A stretch of DNA of 64,000 bases from Salinimonas iocasae (GTDB taxonomy: Bacteria > Pseudomonadota > Gammaproteobacteria > Enterobacterales > Alteromonadaceae). A program made the translations under genes and the position numbers. Shown in pieces: positions 6,686-16,971 of this stretch. The notes below the pieces were generated by a model. That model was not told the origin of the DNA. It did no database searches and saw only the letters and a list, made by a program, of their open reading frames with translations. How positions within the stretch are numbered: position 1 is the first letter of the stretch; every line of letters starts with the position of its first letter. The stretch is from assembly GCF_006228385.1 (NCBI RefSeq), contig NZ_CP039852.1:868001-932000 (forward strand), in the 5' to 3' direction.

Positions 6686-7747
6686 CTATTTACGCAGTAA
6701 AAATGCCGCTATGGCAGCGAAAAGTAAGCTGGGTAATAGCGCTCCGACAAATGGCGGGAAGTTGTACACAAGACTAAGCGGGCCGAACACCTCATTAGTA
6801 ATGAAAAAGCCAAAGCCTGTCAGCACACCCATTATCACGCGCGCGCCCATCGTAACGCTGCGCAGCGGCCCGAATATGAATGACAGTGCGGTAAGTAGCA
6901 TTACGCTGATGGAAACCGGTTGCAGGACTTTACGCCAGAAGGCCAGCTGGTACCGGCTACTGTCCTGATCATTATTATCCAGATATTGAATGTAGTCGTT
7001 CAGCCCCCGGATAGACAACGCTTCAGGCTTCACCGCTACAATACCTAACTTGTCAGGCGTCAGGCTTGAGTTCCAGCGTTGCTTATTCTCATGGGCCACG
7101 GAGACTTGTTTGTCAGTAAATGTGGTTGTGGACACGTCACTGAGAAACCAAACATTACCTTCAAAAAATCCCTCGTGAGCAAAGGTAATATCCTTTAACT
7201 TCAGCGCATCGTCAAAGTTATAGATAGTAATGTCACGCAATTGCTCGCGGGTGACGACCTGGCCGATACTCACAAAGTGTTCACCATCTTTAGCCCACAC
7301 TAACTGGTCTGAAGAAAACAGCGAACCACCGGATATGGCCTCTGTGCGCACCTCTTTTGCTTTGGACTCGGCGAAAGGCGTTACCCATTCGCCCACTGCC
7401 ATGACAGCCAGAATCATCACTACGGCAGATTTCATGGCGGAGCTGATAATATTCCAGCGGCTTAAGCCGGATGCCTGCATAACAACCAGCTCACTGTTAC
7501 TGGCTAGCACCCCCATGCCCACAAGCCCGCCGAGAAGTGTTGCCATGGGGAAAAAGAGTTCTAATTCTCTGGGCAGGCTGAGAACGACGTAGACCGCCGC
7601 AAGAATAACGTCATATTCGCCTTCGCCCAGTTTACGTAGTTGCTCCACAAATTTAATCAGCGCACTTAAGCCGATAAGCACCGACAAAGTGACAGAGATA
7701 GTGCCAACTAACGTTCTGGCGATATACCAGTCGAGTATTTTAAACAT
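6686..7747 (-). CDS. lptG: LPS export ABC transporter permease LptG
   Basis: LptG is one of the two permeases of the LptB2FG transporter, which extracts lipopolysaccharide from the inner membrane. The protein (about 353 residues) has the family layout: N-terminal membrane helices (LDWYIARTLVGTISVTLSVLIG), the MGVLASNSELVVMQASGLSRW coupling-helix region that contacts LptB, a periplasmic beta-rich domain in the middle, and three C-terminal helices. The ATG at 7747 overlaps the lptF stop by one base (TGATG), so the genes are coupled. lptB is not in the window, as usual. Confidence 0.95.
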   Translation of the reverse strand: MFKILDWYIARTLVGTISVTLSVLIGLSALIKFVEQLRKLGEGEYDVILAAVYVVLSLPRELELFFPMATLLGGLVGMGVLASNSELVVMQASGLSRWNIISSAMKSAVVMILAVMAVGEWVTPFAESKAKEVRTEAISGGSLFSSDQLVWAKDGEHFVSIGQVVTREQLRDITIYNFDDALKLKDITFAHEGFFEGNVWFLSDVSTTTFTDKQVSVAHENKQRWNSSLTPDKLGIVAVKPEALSIRGLNDYIQYLDNNDQDSSRYQLAFWRKVLQPVSISVMLLTALSFIFGPLRSVTMGARVIMGVLTGFGFFITNEVFGPLSLVYNFPPFVGALLPSLLFAAIAAFLLRK

Positions 7748-8847
7748 CACTTCTTCCTCAACAGCCAGGCACGGAATTCAGTACCGGTTTTTCTGTCACG
7801 GAATATCAGGCCGATGCCTATGACAAGCATGATGCCGTGCACCCACCACAGCCCCAGCTGAATAGGCATCTTGCCATCGGCAAGTACCCGCCGGCTGGCC
7901 AGAAGCAGTAGGAAATATCCCAGATACAACAATATGGCCGGAAACATTTTGCCGAAACGCCCCTGTCGCGGGTCGACCGCCGCAAGAGGTACTGCTATCA
8001 GGGTGAGAAAGGGAATAGACAGAGGTATGGCTATACGCCATTGCAGCTCAGCTCTGGCTTCGATGGAGTCATCACCCCACAATTCCGATGTGGGTAAAAC
8101 ACTGACTTTGCGACGGGGTTCCTCAGCAGGCTCATCAGCAATCTGAATCTGATACTGATCAAACTCAACTTTACGATAATTAAGGGCTTTCTGCTCGCCC
8201 TCGTATTGCACACCGTCCTGCAGCACCAGGCTACGTGTACCATCATCGTTGTTCTGAATATAGCCCTCATCAGCATAGACAACCCGAACCTCTGAGGTTT
8301 CAGCATCAGGCTGATTCTGCGACAAAAAGACGCGGTCTAATCTGTCATTCTGGCCAATATCATGAACAAAGATAACGGCTTTTTCATTGCCGGTCTGTTG
8401 AAAGCGCCCAGGTATAAGGGCAGAAATCCCGGCCTCGTTTCTGGCCTTTTCCCGCAATAAGTATTCGCTTTCTGCAGCAGACGGCGCCAGATAGAGTGTA
8501 ATAAAACCGGTAACGCACATGATAAAAAGTGATAACAATAACATTACCCTGGCGATATACCATTCGCTGATGCCGCAGGCACGCATAATGGTCATTTCGC
8601 TATCGACGTAAAAACGCCCGTGGGCCAGCATAATTCCCAGGTAAGCACTGATTGGCAGCACCAGAGAAGAGAGAATAGGGGCATACAATCCTAAGAATCC
8701 CAACACCAGCCCGGCAGGGATATCGCCGTCAGACGCATCACCCAAAACGCGTACAAAACGCAATGTGATGAAAATTGCCATTAGGATGAGGAATATCGCC
8801 AGCTGAGATTTCAGCGTTTCCTTAATCAGGTAGCGAAATATGAGCAT
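7747..8847 (-). CDS. lptF: LPS export ABC transporter permease LptF
   Basis: LptF pairs with LptG in the LptB2FG lipopolysaccharide extractor. The 366-residue protein begins LIFRYLIKETLKSQLAIF with a membrane helix. It carries the coupling-helix motif region FYVDSEMTIMRACGISEW, a periplasmic beta-jellyroll domain (about residues 130-260), and a C-terminal helix bundle with FLTLIAVPLAAVDPRQGRFGKM. A TAGGA Shine-Dalgarno precedes the ATG. It is divergent from pepA, with 267 bases between them for the two promoters; this order is conserved in gammaproteobacteria. Confidence 0.95.
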   Translation of the reverse strand: MLIFRYLIKETLKSQLAIFLILMAIFITLRFVRVLGDASDGDIPAGLVLGFLGLYAPILSSLVLPISAYLGIMLAHGRFYVDSEMTIMRACGISEWYIARVMLLLSLFIMCVTGFITLYLAPSAAESEYLLREKARNEAGISALIPGRFQQTGNEKAVIFVHDIGQNDRLDRVFLSQNQPDAETSEVRVVYADEGYIQNNDDGTRSLVLQDGVQYEGEQKALNYRKVEFDQYQIQIADEPAEEPRRKVSVLPTSELWGDDSIEARAELQWRIAIPLSIPFLTLIAVPLAAVDPRQGRFGKMFPAILLYLGYFLLLLASRRVLADGKMPIQLGLWWVHGIMLVIGIGLIFRDRKTGTEFRAWLLRKK

Positions 8848-9114
8848 GTCTGTCCTACTGGAATAATTGGATTTATAGTGAAAGAGCGCACAATTTTGAG
8901 TAAACTAACCGTTTTTACAAGTTTTACCTGTATTTGTGTTACCTGTTTGCGTGGATTTTGACCATAATTAAGGTAACAAAGAAACCTCAGCCACTTTGCG
9001 CCATCGGTGATAACCATGCAAGTTTGGCTAAGTATTAAAACATAAATACGGCGTAAATCGTTATGTGATTTTGTATTTGTGCAATCACATCATGAAGAAA
9101 AGCGAGGTGTCATC

Positions 9115-10620
9115 GTGGAGTTTAGTGTAAAAAGTGGTAGCCCTGAAAAACAACGTAGCGCATGTATCGTCGTCGGGGTGTTTGAGCCACGACGCCTGAC
9201 AGCGGTAGCTGAACAACTGGATGAAATCAGTGATGGCTATATCAGTAATTTGCTGCGCCGTGGCGATCTTGAAGGCAAAGCTGGCCAGATGTTGCTGTTG
9301 CACCATGTGCCCAACGTGCTAAGTGAGCGTGTGCTGTTAGTCGGTTGCGGTAAAGAGCGCGAACTGGATGAGCGCCAGTATAAGCAGATCATTGCCAAAA
9401 CAATTAAAACGCTGAACGAAACCGGTTCAATGGAAGCGGTCTGCTTTTTAACCGAGCTGCACGTTAAAGGCCGCGATACTTACTGGAAAGTGCGTCAGGC
9501 AGTAGAAGCCACTCAGGATTCTCTGTATACCTTCCTGCACCTTAAAACCAAAAAAGGCGAGCCGCGTCGTCCGTTACGCAAAATTGTCTTCAACGTGCCG
9601 ACTCGTCGCGAGTTGACCGTTGGTGAAAGAGCGGTTGAGCATGGACTGGCTATCAGCGCAGGTGCCAAAACTACCCGCGACGTGGCAAACATGCCCCCTA
9701 ATATCTGCAACCCTGCTTATTTATGGGAACAGGCGCAGAAACTGGCGACAGATTATGACTCTGTGTCAGCCGAAGTGGTGGATGAGGCACAGATGGCCGA
9801 GCTTGGTATGCAGGCTTATCTGGCTGTCGGACGAGGCTCAGCCAATGAGTCAATGATGAGCATTATTCACCATCGTGGCGGCCCTGCAGACCAGCCGCCA
9901 ATTGTCCTGGTAGGTAAAGGGCTGACCTTCGATTCTGGCGGTATATCCATCAAGCCCGGCGAGTCGATGGATGAAATGAAATACGACATGGGTGGCGCTG
10001 CCGGTGTATTGGGCACAATGCATACTGTGGCCGAGATGAATCTGCCTATTAATGTTATCGGTGTGCTGGCTGGGTGTGAAAACATGCCGGATGCCAATGC
10101 ATATCGCCCCGGCGATATTCTGACAACGATGTCAGGGCAGACTGTTGAAGTGCTCAATACCGATGCTGAAGGACGTCTGGTGCTATGCGATGCACTTACC
10201 TACGTGGAGCGTTTTGAGCCTGAACTGGTTATTGATATCGCCACATTAACCGGTGCCTGCATTATCGCATTAGGTAACCATGCTTCAGCGGTAATGAGTC
10301 AGCACAACCCTCTTGCGCACGAATTGCTGAACGCATCAGAGCAAAGCTCTGACCGCGCCTGGCGTTTGCCGCTGTGGGATGAATATCAGGAGCTTCTCGA
10401 AAGCCCGTTTGCCGATATGACTAACCTTGGCGGTCGTGCTGCTGGCTCTATCACCGCAGGCTGTTTCCTGTCGCGATTCACTAAAAAATATACCTGGGCG
10501 CATATGGATATTGCCGGTACTGCATGGCGCAGTGGCAAAAATAAAGGTGCTACAGGTCGACCCGTTCCCATGCTAACGCAGTTTCTGATGAATCGCGCTG
10601 GTATCAACGACGAGGACTAA
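9115..10620 (+). CDS. pepA: leucyl aminopeptidase PepA
   Basis: This M17 aminopeptidase removes N-terminal residues from peptides in the cytoplasm; in E. coli it also binds DNA, assisting Xer recombination and repressing carAB. The GTG at 9115 is the preferred start because it yields the conserved beginning [20 protein letters not shown] and follows a GAGGT Shine-Dalgarno; upstream in-frame codons are not conserved. The 501-residue product retains the metal and active-site signatures [16 protein letters not shown] and [14 protein letters not shown]. It starts the pepA-holC-valS run, with holC six bases downstream. Confidence 0.97.
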   Translation: MEFSVKSGSPEKQRSACIVVGVFEPRRLTAVAEQLDEISDGYISNLLRRGDLEGKAGQMLLLHHVPNVLSERVLLVGCGKERELDERQYKQIIAKTIKTLNETGSMEAVCFLTELHVKGRDTYWKVRQAVEATQDSLYTFLHLKTKKGEPRRPLRKIVFNVPTRRELTVGERAVEHGLAISAGAKTTRDVANMPPNICNPAYLWEQAQKLATDYDSVSAEVVDEAQMAELGMQAYLAVGRGSANESMMSIIHHRGGPADQPPIVLVGKGLTFDSGGISIKPGESMDEMKYDMGGAAGVLGTMHTVAEMNLPINVIGVLAGCENMPDANAYRPGDILTTMSGQTVEVLNTDAEGRLVLCDALTYVERFEPELVIDIATLTGACIIALGNHASAVMSQHNPLAHELLNASEQSSDRAWRLPLWDEYQELLESPFADMTNLGGRAAGSITAGCFLSRFTKKYTWAHMDIAGTAWRSGKNKGATGRPVPMLTQFLMNRAGINDED

Positions 10621-10626
10621 AGCGGC

Positions 10627-11055
10627 ATGCCGCAGGTCACCTTTTATCAATTACCAGATGCTCAACGGGCAGGTCAGGAAGTGGCCTGCTCGTTGATTGC
10701 TGACGCCTATGCAGCCAAACAACGTGTTGTCGTGCTCTGTGAGGATAAAACACAGGCAGAGGCTCTGGACGATTTGCTGTGGCAGCTTCCCGCCAAGCGC
10801 TTCGTGCCTCACAATATGAACGGAGAGGGGCCTTCCGCCGGTACGCCGGTAGAAATCTGCTGGGCACCTGAGCAAGTCAGCCGTCGGCATCTGCTGGTAA
10901 ATTTAAGTAATGCGATGCCTGATGCTATCGGGCAGTATCAATATATTATCGATTTTGTACCCGGTGAAGAAAACGCCAAGCAGGCGGCCCGGGTCCGGTA
11001 TAAGCAATTCCAGCAGGCTGGCTGTCAAATGAAATTCCAGTCTGCACAATCTTGA
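10627..11055 (+). CDS. holC: DNA polymerase III chi subunit
   Basis: Chi bridges the polymerase III clamp loader to single-strand binding protein. The 142-residue product has the chi fold signature: an opening VTFYQL, a helix with [20 protein letters not shown], the F(V/I)PH motif at KRFVPHN, and the end [23 protein letters not shown]. It lies between pepA and valS, as in most gammaproteobacteria. The valS start follows by eight bases, which suggests co-transcription. Confidence 0.95.
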   Translation: MPQVTFYQLPDAQRAGQEVACSLIADAYAAKQRVVVLCEDKTQAEALDDLLWQLPAKRFVPHNMNGEGPSAGTPVEICWAPEQVSRRHLLVNLSNAMPDAIGQYQYIIDFVPGEENAKQAARVRYKQFQQAGCQMKFQSAQS

Positions 11056-11063
11056 GAGTAAGT

Positions 11064-13835
11064 ATGGATAAAACCTTCGAACCCAAATCCATTGAACAGC
11101 AATGTTATCAGTCGTGGGAATCTTCGGGCATGTTCAAAGCATCCGGAGAGGGCGAGCCTTATTGTATTTTGCTTCCGCCACCGAACGTTACCGGTAGCCT
11201 GCATATGGGGCATGGTTTTCAGCAAACCATTATGGATGTGCTGACCCGCTATCACCGAATGAAAGGTGACAACACGTTATGGCAGGTGGGAACAGACCAC
11301 GCCGGTATTGCTACGCAGATGGTGGTGGAACGTCAGCTGAACGCGCAGGGCAAAACGCGTCACGATCTGGGTCGTGAAGAATTCGTTGAGAAAATCTGGG
11401 ACTGGAAGGCACAGAGCGGGGGCACCATCACGCAGCAGATGCGACGGATGGGAACGTCACCTGACTGGGACCGTGAAGTCTTCACCATGGACGATAACCT
11501 GTCTCAGGCGGTTACCGAAGTATTCGTAAAGCTGCATGAGGAAGGGCTGATTTACCGGGGTAAACGACTGGTAAACTGGGATCCTGTACTGCATACCGCC
11601 GTCTCAGATTTGGAAGTGCTGAACGAAGAAGAAGCCGGTTTCATGTGGCATATGCGTTATCCGCTGGCCGATGGTAGTGGTGAGCTGGTCGTAGCCACAA
11701 CGCGCCCTGAAACCATGCTGGGTGATACCGCGGTAGCCGTGCACCCTGAAGATGAGCGCTACGCCGATTTGGTAGGCAAAGAAATCAAGTTGCCAATTAC
11801 CGGGCGACTCATTCCTATCATCGCAGATGATTATGTTGATCCTGAGTTCGGCACTGGATGTGTGAAGATTACGCCAGCGCATGACTTCAACGACTATGAC
11901 ATGGGTAAACGTCACAATTTGCCAATGATCAATGTGCTTACTGCGGATGCAAAAATTAACGATGAGGCGCCTGAAGCCTATCGCGGTATGGATCGCTTCG
12001 ATGCACGTAAGCAAATTGTGGCCGATCTTGATAGTGCTGGTCTACTGGTAAAAATTGATGATCACAAATTAAAGGTGCCGCGCGGTGATCGCACAGGCGC
12101 CGTCATCGAGCCATTCTTAACCGATCAATGGTATGTCGCTGTTGAGTCACTGGCTACACCTGCAATCGAGGCCGTAGAGTCTGGTGAGATTCGTTTTGTG
12201 CCTGAAAACTGGAATAAAACCTATTACCAGTGGATGCATAATATTCAGGACTGGTGTATCTCCCGTCAGTTGTGGTGGGGTCACCGTATTCCCGCCTGGT
12301 ATGATGACGAAGGCAATATTTATGTAGGCCGCGATGAAGCAGAAGTGCGCGCCAAACACGGTCTGGACGATGGCATTTCTCTGACACAGGATGAGGATGT
12401 CCTGGATACCTGGTTCTCCTCAGCATTATGGCCTTTTGCTACATTGGGCTGGCCGAAGGAAACTCCGGAACTGGAAACTTTTCTACCCTCATCTGTGTTG
12501 GTGACAGGGTTTGACATCATCTTCTTCTGGGTGGCCAGAATGATAATGATGACGAAAAAGTTCACCGGCAAAATTCCGTTCAAAGACATTTATATTACCG
12601 GCCTTATTCGTGACGAAAGCGGTGATAAGATGTCAAAATCAAAAGGGAACGTGCTTGATCCCATTGACCTGATTGACGGCATCGAACTGGAAGACCTGGT
12701 CAATAAGCGTACCTCGGGAATGATGCAACCTCAGCTGGCAGAGAAAATTGCCAAGCGCACCCGCAAGCAATTTCCGGATGGTATCCAGGCGTATGGTACT
12801 GATGCACTTCGCTTCACATTTGCAGCGATGGCCTCGACCAGTCGGGATATCAATTTCGATATGGGACGTGTCGAAGGATATCGCAACTTTTGTAACAAAA
12901 TCTGGAATGCATCACGCTTTGTGTTGATGAACACAGAAACTGAAGATACCGGACGCGACGGCGGCGATATGCAGCTTAGTCTGGCTGATCACTGGATACT
13001 TGCTAAGTTCCAGCAAACGCTTAAAGAATTTGAACAGGCACTGGCAGACTATCGTTTTGATATCGCTGCTCAAACCGCGTACGAGTTCACCTGGAACCAG
13101 TTCTGCGACTGGTACCTTGAACTTACCAAGCCGGTCCTTAATAGCGAAGAAAGCACGCCAGCTCAGAAGCGCGGAACCCGACATACGCTGATTAATATGC
13201 TTGAAAGTATGTTACGTCTGCTGCATCCGTTTATGCCTTTTATCACAGAAGAAATTTGGCAAAAGGTTGCACCCTTGAGCGCGGTTAAAGACGAGACGCA
13301 AAGTATAATGGTTCAGCCTTTCCCAACGCAGGATACAGCGTTGCAGGACGATCAGGTTCTGGCTGATATCGAGTGGGTTAAACGCTTTATTGTCGGAATC
13401 CGTAATATCCGTGGCGAAATGGATATCTCTCCTAACAAGCCGCTTAATGCGAAGCTGCGCAATGTTTCTGATGAAGACAGACGTCGCATCGACACCGCGC
13501 GCGTGTTTATCGACAGACTGGCACGACTGGAGTCTATTGATATTCTGGCCGAAGGTGAGCAGGCTCCACCAAGTGCAACGGCAATAGTTGGTGATATGGA
13601 GATTCTTATTCCAATGGCCGGGCTTATCGATAAAGACGCTGAGCTCGCTCGACTGAGCAAAGCTATCGATAAGACAGAAAAAGACTTATCGCGGGTTCAG
13701 GGAAAACTGGCTAACGAAAAGTTTGTTAGCAATGCACCAGATGCGGTTATCGAAAAAGAGCGTAGCAAGTTAGATGAAGCTGAAAAACAGCTGTCAAAAC
13801 TTAAAGAGCAATACGAGACTATTAACGCTTTGTAA
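11064..13835 (+). CDS. valS: valyl-tRNA synthetase
   Basis: This class Ia synthetase charges tRNA-Val. The ATG at 11064 ([15 protein letters not shown]) was chosen over an in-frame TTG 12 bases earlier. The 923-residue product has the HIGH-type motif in [14 protein letters not shown], an editing domain in the first half ([18 protein letters not shown]), the KMSKS motif in [12 protein letters not shown], a helical anticodon-binding domain, and the C-terminal coiled coil typical of ValRS. A strong terminator follows. No abnormalities are seen. Confidence 0.98.
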   Translation: MDKTFEPKSIEQQCYQSWESSGMFKASGEGEPYCILLPPPNVTGSLHMGHGFQQTIMDVLTRYHRMKGDNTLWQVGTDHAGIATQMVVERQLNAQGKTRHDLGREEFVEKIWDWKAQSGGTITQQMRRMGTSPDWDREVFTMDDNLSQAVTEVFVKLHEEGLIYRGKRLVNWDPVLHTAVSDLEVLNEEEAGFMWHMRYPLADGSGELVVATTRPETMLGDTAVAVHPEDERYADLVGKEIKLPITGRLIPIIADDYVDPEFGTGCVKITPAHDFNDYDMGKRHNLPMINVLTADAKINDEAPEAYRGMDRFDARKQIVADLDSAGLLVKIDDHKLKVPRGDRTGAVIEPFLTDQWYVAVESLATPAIEAVESGEIRFVPENWNKTYYQWMHNIQDWCISRQLWWGHRIPAWYDDEGNIYVGRDEAEVRAKHGLDDGISLTQDEDVLDTWFSSALWPFATLGWPKETPELETFLPSSVLVTGFDIIFFWVARMIMMTKKFTGKIPFKDIYITGLIRDESGDKMSKSKGNVLDPIDLIDGIELEDLVNKRTSGMMQPQLAEKIAKRTRKQFPDGIQAYGTDALRFTFAAMASTSRDINFDMGRVEGYRNFCNKIWNASRFVLMNTETEDTGRDGGDMQLSLADHWILAKFQQTLKEFEQALADYRFDIAAQTAYEFTWNQFCDWYLELTKPVLNSEESTPAQKRGTRHTLINMLESMLRLLHPFMPFITEEIWQKVAPLSAVKDETQSIMVQPFPTQDTALQDDQVLADIEWVKRFIVGIRNIRGEMDISPNKPLNAKLRNVSDEDRRRIDTARVFIDRLARLESIDILAEGEQAPPSATAIVGDMEILIPMAGLIDKDAELARLSKAIDKTEKDLSRVQGKLANEKFVSNAPDAVIEKERSKLDEAEKQLSKLKEQYETINAL

Positions 13836-13852
13836 GTAATAAACTGTAAAAA

Positions 13853-13885
13853 AGCCCCGCTGGCTCCGCCAGCGGGGCTTTTTTT
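13853..13885. terminator. bidirectional terminator after valS
   Basis: AGCCCCGCTGGC pairs perfectly with GCCAGCGGGGCT around a TCC loop (13853-13879). The stem is flanked by A-run and T-run, so it can end transcription of the pepA-holC-valS unit and of the opposing DUF2798 gene. Confidence 0.92.
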
Positions 13886-13937
13886 GTGAACGGGCGAAAA
13901 ACCTTAAGAGCGTAAAAGCGCCGAAAAGGGAAGGTTG

Positions 13938-14162
13938 TTAACGCCTGATGACCAGCCGCGTAAGCAGCAGCGAAGTGCGATTTACCGCTGGTCCGAACAC
14001 AAAAGATATAATCGCTGCAGCTGGCCAGGCCATGAGCCATGCTTGCATCCAGCGTTGCACGAAAGTATCGACAAACCCAAGGTTCAGGTAGGTTACCCAT
14101 GCTGACATTAAAAAACTAAGTACCAAAGACATCAAAAAAGAAAATATTATGCGTTGAGTCAT
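13938..14162 (-). CDS. DUF2798-type small membrane protein
   Basis: The core beginning MTQRIIFSFLMSLVLSF at 14162 gives 74 residues with two membrane helices (IIFSFLMSLVLSFLMSAWVTYL and WMQAWLMAWPAAAIISFVFGPAV). This is the layout of DUF2798 proteins. A longer frame extends upstream to 14288, but that extension is cysteine-rich and low-quality. No clear Shine-Dalgarno exists for any start, so the start is uncertain (a GTG nine bases upstream is possible). Function unknown. Confidence 0.7.
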   Translation of the reverse strand: MTQRIIFSFLMSLVLSFLMSAWVTYLNLGFVDTFVQRWMQAWLMAWPAAAIISFVFGPAVNRTSLLLTRLVIRR

Positions 14163-14292
14163 GCCTGCCACAAAAGGATATACGCAATGATGCAGGCAGT
14201 GTAACGAGTGAATAATGCCAGACCAAACGCTTTGCGAACAAAACGCAACATTGCAGGATAACCGACGATATTGTTTCGTGGTATTCAACGGG

Positions 14293-16971
14293 TTACTGGT
14301 TTCTCAGGTAACTGGTAATCGCGCTGGCCAGCAGTTCACGCTTTACCGGTTTAGTAATATAACTACTCATACCGGCTTCCAGCGCCAGATTTTTATCTTC
14401 CTGCATGGCGTTAGCAGACAAGCCAATAATCGGAATTTTAATAAACCCTTTTTCTCGCAAACGGCGCGTCGCCTCATAACCGTCCATTACCGGCATCTGC
14501 ACATCCATCAGAACGAGATCGTACTGAGGCGAGTTTTCAAATTTGGTCACTGCCTGCTTGCCATCTTCGGCAATATCATAACTCAGCCCCAGTGAACTTA
14601 GCATTTCCCCGGTTACTACCTGATTGATAGCATTATCTTCAACTAAAAGAATATGACCATCAATGGCAGGTTGCTGTGACACGGGCATATCATCTGTTAA
14701 TTGCTCTGTACTGACACCGGCCAGCTCACCGACGAACAATTCAAATTGGGTGGGCGTAAACGGATGACTTAACAGTCCATGTGGCCAGCTGAAAATCATT
14801 TTTTCAAGCAATTTACCGGGTAATGTATTGACCACGAGCCCGGTTTTGATGCCGCGTTCGGCTAACTCAGTGAGTCTGGGCAGCAGTGCTTTATAGGTAC
14901 TGAAATCCTCGATATCTACCACGATGCAGGGCGGGGCGCCGATGTCCTCTGAAAGTGCCTCAAGGGGGCGCGACTGGCTTTTTATACGAAGTAGTTGTTG
15001 ATATTCGGGCGGCAGCAGCGCCTGATTGGAGTAATACATACTGCCGGTGGGAAGCGCAGGCAGGCGCGACAGAATTCCCGGGTTTTCCATATCAACATGT
15101 TTAAGAGGGATAGCCGCGTTAAATACCGACCCGCACCCGGGGGTGGAGCTGACAGCAAGTTCGCCGCCCATTAATTCAATCAATTGCCGGACAATAGCCA
15201 GACCAAGCCCCGATCCGCCATATTTACGGTTAGTCGCTTCATCCGCTTGCGAGAATGGAGAGAATACGCGCTTGAGCTGCTCCTCATTCATGCCGATGCC
15301 GGTATCTTTAACTTCGATATTTAATGTGAACCACTCACTTTCAGATTGCATCTCGCCATCGAAACGAATAACGACCTCACCCTGTTCAGTAAACTTGATG
15401 GCGTTACTACACAGATTCATCAAAATTTGTGATATCCGAAGCGCGTCTCCTATCGCCTGACGAGGCAAGTCAGGGGAAACGATAAGTCGGATGCTCAGGT
15501 TCTTTTCCTGTGCTCTGAGTGTCACTACAGATAGCAGGTTGTTAAACAAAGAGTGCATGGAGAAGCTGACATCTTCCAGTTCCAGTTTACCGGCCTCAAT
15601 CTTTGAAAAGTCGAGCACATCGTTGATAACGCTCATCAGTACCTGACTGGAATAAGCAGCTTTATCTAGATACCCTTTAAGTACGGATGACATAGGTTGC
15701 TGTTGAGCCAGTTCGACAAGGCCGACGATACCATTGACGGGGGTTCGTAATTCATGGCTCATGTTCGCCAGAAATATACTTTTGGATGCAGTGGCACGCT
15801 CTGCTTTTTCTTTTGATGCGGCAAGCTCATCATTAAGGGCGCGCTGACGCTTATTGAGGTCCCGGGCCTCATCAAGAAGCGCCCGGGTTTGCTGATTTTT
15901 GGTATTAAAAACCTGCGCTGCATTTGCAAGCTGACCAATTTCGTCCCCGCGTTTAAGGCCGGGAATTTCGGTAATATTCTCGTCCCGGGCGAGCCGGCGG
16001 AAGACATCAGTCAGCGTTTTAATCGGGCTGAGTATGCGGTATATCGTGTAGCCTGCTGCGGTGATGGCAAGCAGAATAGCCAAAAATGACGCTATGTTCA
16101 GGCTCTGCTGTGCTTGAAGAGCTTGCTTTTGCGTGTTTGAACTAATTGTTGCGTACTGGTTGTTTACCTGTTTAACCAGTTCATTGCTTAAATACAAAAA
16201 TTCGTTTGCAGAGCCCGCCATGACGACATTCACCAGAAACAGATTACCCTGAATCAGTTGAGTCAGAGTTAAAAAACGCGAGCGCGTTGTATCCAGAGCG
16301 TTAAGAAGCGGACCTGACTCATCTAAGGCCGCTTGCTGAACCAGGTTTCTGGCCTGTGCTATAGCGGTAATGAATGCCTGACGGTGCTCAGCATCAGGCT
16401 GAAGCCGGTATTCTAATGCAGCGCCTCGGGCCAGGCTAAGTTCCAGACGAATCGCAATTTCCTGCGTTTCGGAAAGTGAGGCGGGCATAAGCCGATCATC
16501 GTCAAACTGTTCGAACAAAGATGCGGTGCTTAATGTATCATCGCGCCGCGCCCGGGCATCAACAACATCTTTAAAGTTGTTCTGATATGCTTTTAGATGA
16601 TGCCGCATGCTGGTGAGCATTTCTCTGGTTTGCTGCATCGGTAACAGGGCCAGGCGTGAAGACTCCAGGTTATCCAGCTTTTGTTGTATAGCCTGCATTA
16701 ACCTTTCAAAACGGCTGACGGCCGAGTCGCTGGCAGTCTCTCTGAAAATAAGTACGTTGCGCTGTAAGTCAAGGATGTCACGCTGTAACGCACGAACCTG
16801 ACCAATATCAGTGACCGCCTGGCCGGATGCACTGATACCATCAAACAGTACCTCCTGATTCGCCCGCGCAATAACACCCTGTAGTAATAGCAAAACAACC
16901 AGCGCGGCCAGTACCAGAATGATCTGAGCGCGAATGGATGAAAGTGAGAAAAACGAAGGTTGTTTATTCAT
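14293..16971 (-). CDS. hybrid sensor histidine kinase/response regulator
   Basis: The product has 892 residues. TM1 is near residues 14-34; a long, all-helical periplasmic region (about 35-290) looks like a four-helix-bundle sensor of the TorS kind. TM2 is near 292-312 and HAMP near 313-365. The HisKA domain carries the phosphorylated His406 in NMSHELRTPVNG. The ATPase domain carries NLCSNAIKFT, DTGIGM and GGSGLGLAI. A degenerate receiver-like segment lies at about 640-750. A full receiver follows, with Asp823 in LVLMDVQMPVMDG. No Hpt domain or output domain is fused, so the phosphate must pass to a separate protein. Its ATG overlaps the stop of the upstream solute-binding gene (ATGA). I infer that the binding protein presents a ligand to the periplasmic bundle. 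Confidence 0.9.
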   Translation of the reverse strand: MNKQPSFFSLSSIRAQIILVLAALVVLLLLQGVIARANQEVLFDGISASGQAVTDIGQVRALQRDILDLQRNVLIFRETASDSAVSRFERLMQAIQQKLDNLESSRLALLPMQQTREMLTSMRHHLKAYQNNFKDVVDARARRDDTLSTASLFEQFDDDRLMPASLSETQEIAIRLELSLARGAALEYRLQPDAEHRQAFITAIAQARNLVQQAALDESGPLLNALDTTRSRFLTLTQLIQGNLFLVNVVMAGSANEFLYLSNELVKQVNNQYATISSNTQKQALQAQQSLNIASFLAILLAITAAGYTIYRILSPIKTLTDVFRRLARDENITEIPGLKRGDEIGQLANAAQVFNTKNQQTRALLDEARDLNKRQRALNDELAASKEKAERATASKSIFLANMSHELRTPVNGIVGLVELAQQQPMSSVLKGYLDKAAYSSQVLMSVINDVLDFSKIEAGKLELEDVSFSMHSLFNNLLSVVTLRAQEKNLSIRLIVSPDLPRQAIGDALRISQILMNLCSNAIKFTEQGEVVIRFDGEMQSESEWFTLNIEVKDTGIGMNEEQLKRVFSPFSQADEATNRKYGGSGLGLAIVRQLIELMGGELAVSSTPGCGSVFNAAIPLKHVDMENPGILSRLPALPTGSMYYSNQALLPPEYQQLLRIKSQSRPLEALSEDIGAPPCIVVDIEDFSTYKALLPRLTELAERGIKTGLVVNTLPGKLLEKMIFSWPHGLLSHPFTPTQFELFVGELAGVSTEQLTDDMPVSQQPAIDGHILLVEDNAINQVVTGEMLSSLGLSYDIAEDGKQAVTKFENSPQYDLVLMDVQMPVMDGYEATRRLREKGFIKIPIIGLSANAMQEDKNLALEAGMSSYITKPVKRELLASAITSYLRNQ

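Noticed and set aside
13938..14288. Long version (116 residues) of the DUF2798 protein
   Set aside because: The extra N-terminal part is cysteine-rich, has no family resemblance and no ribosome site; the shorter form matches the two-helix family.
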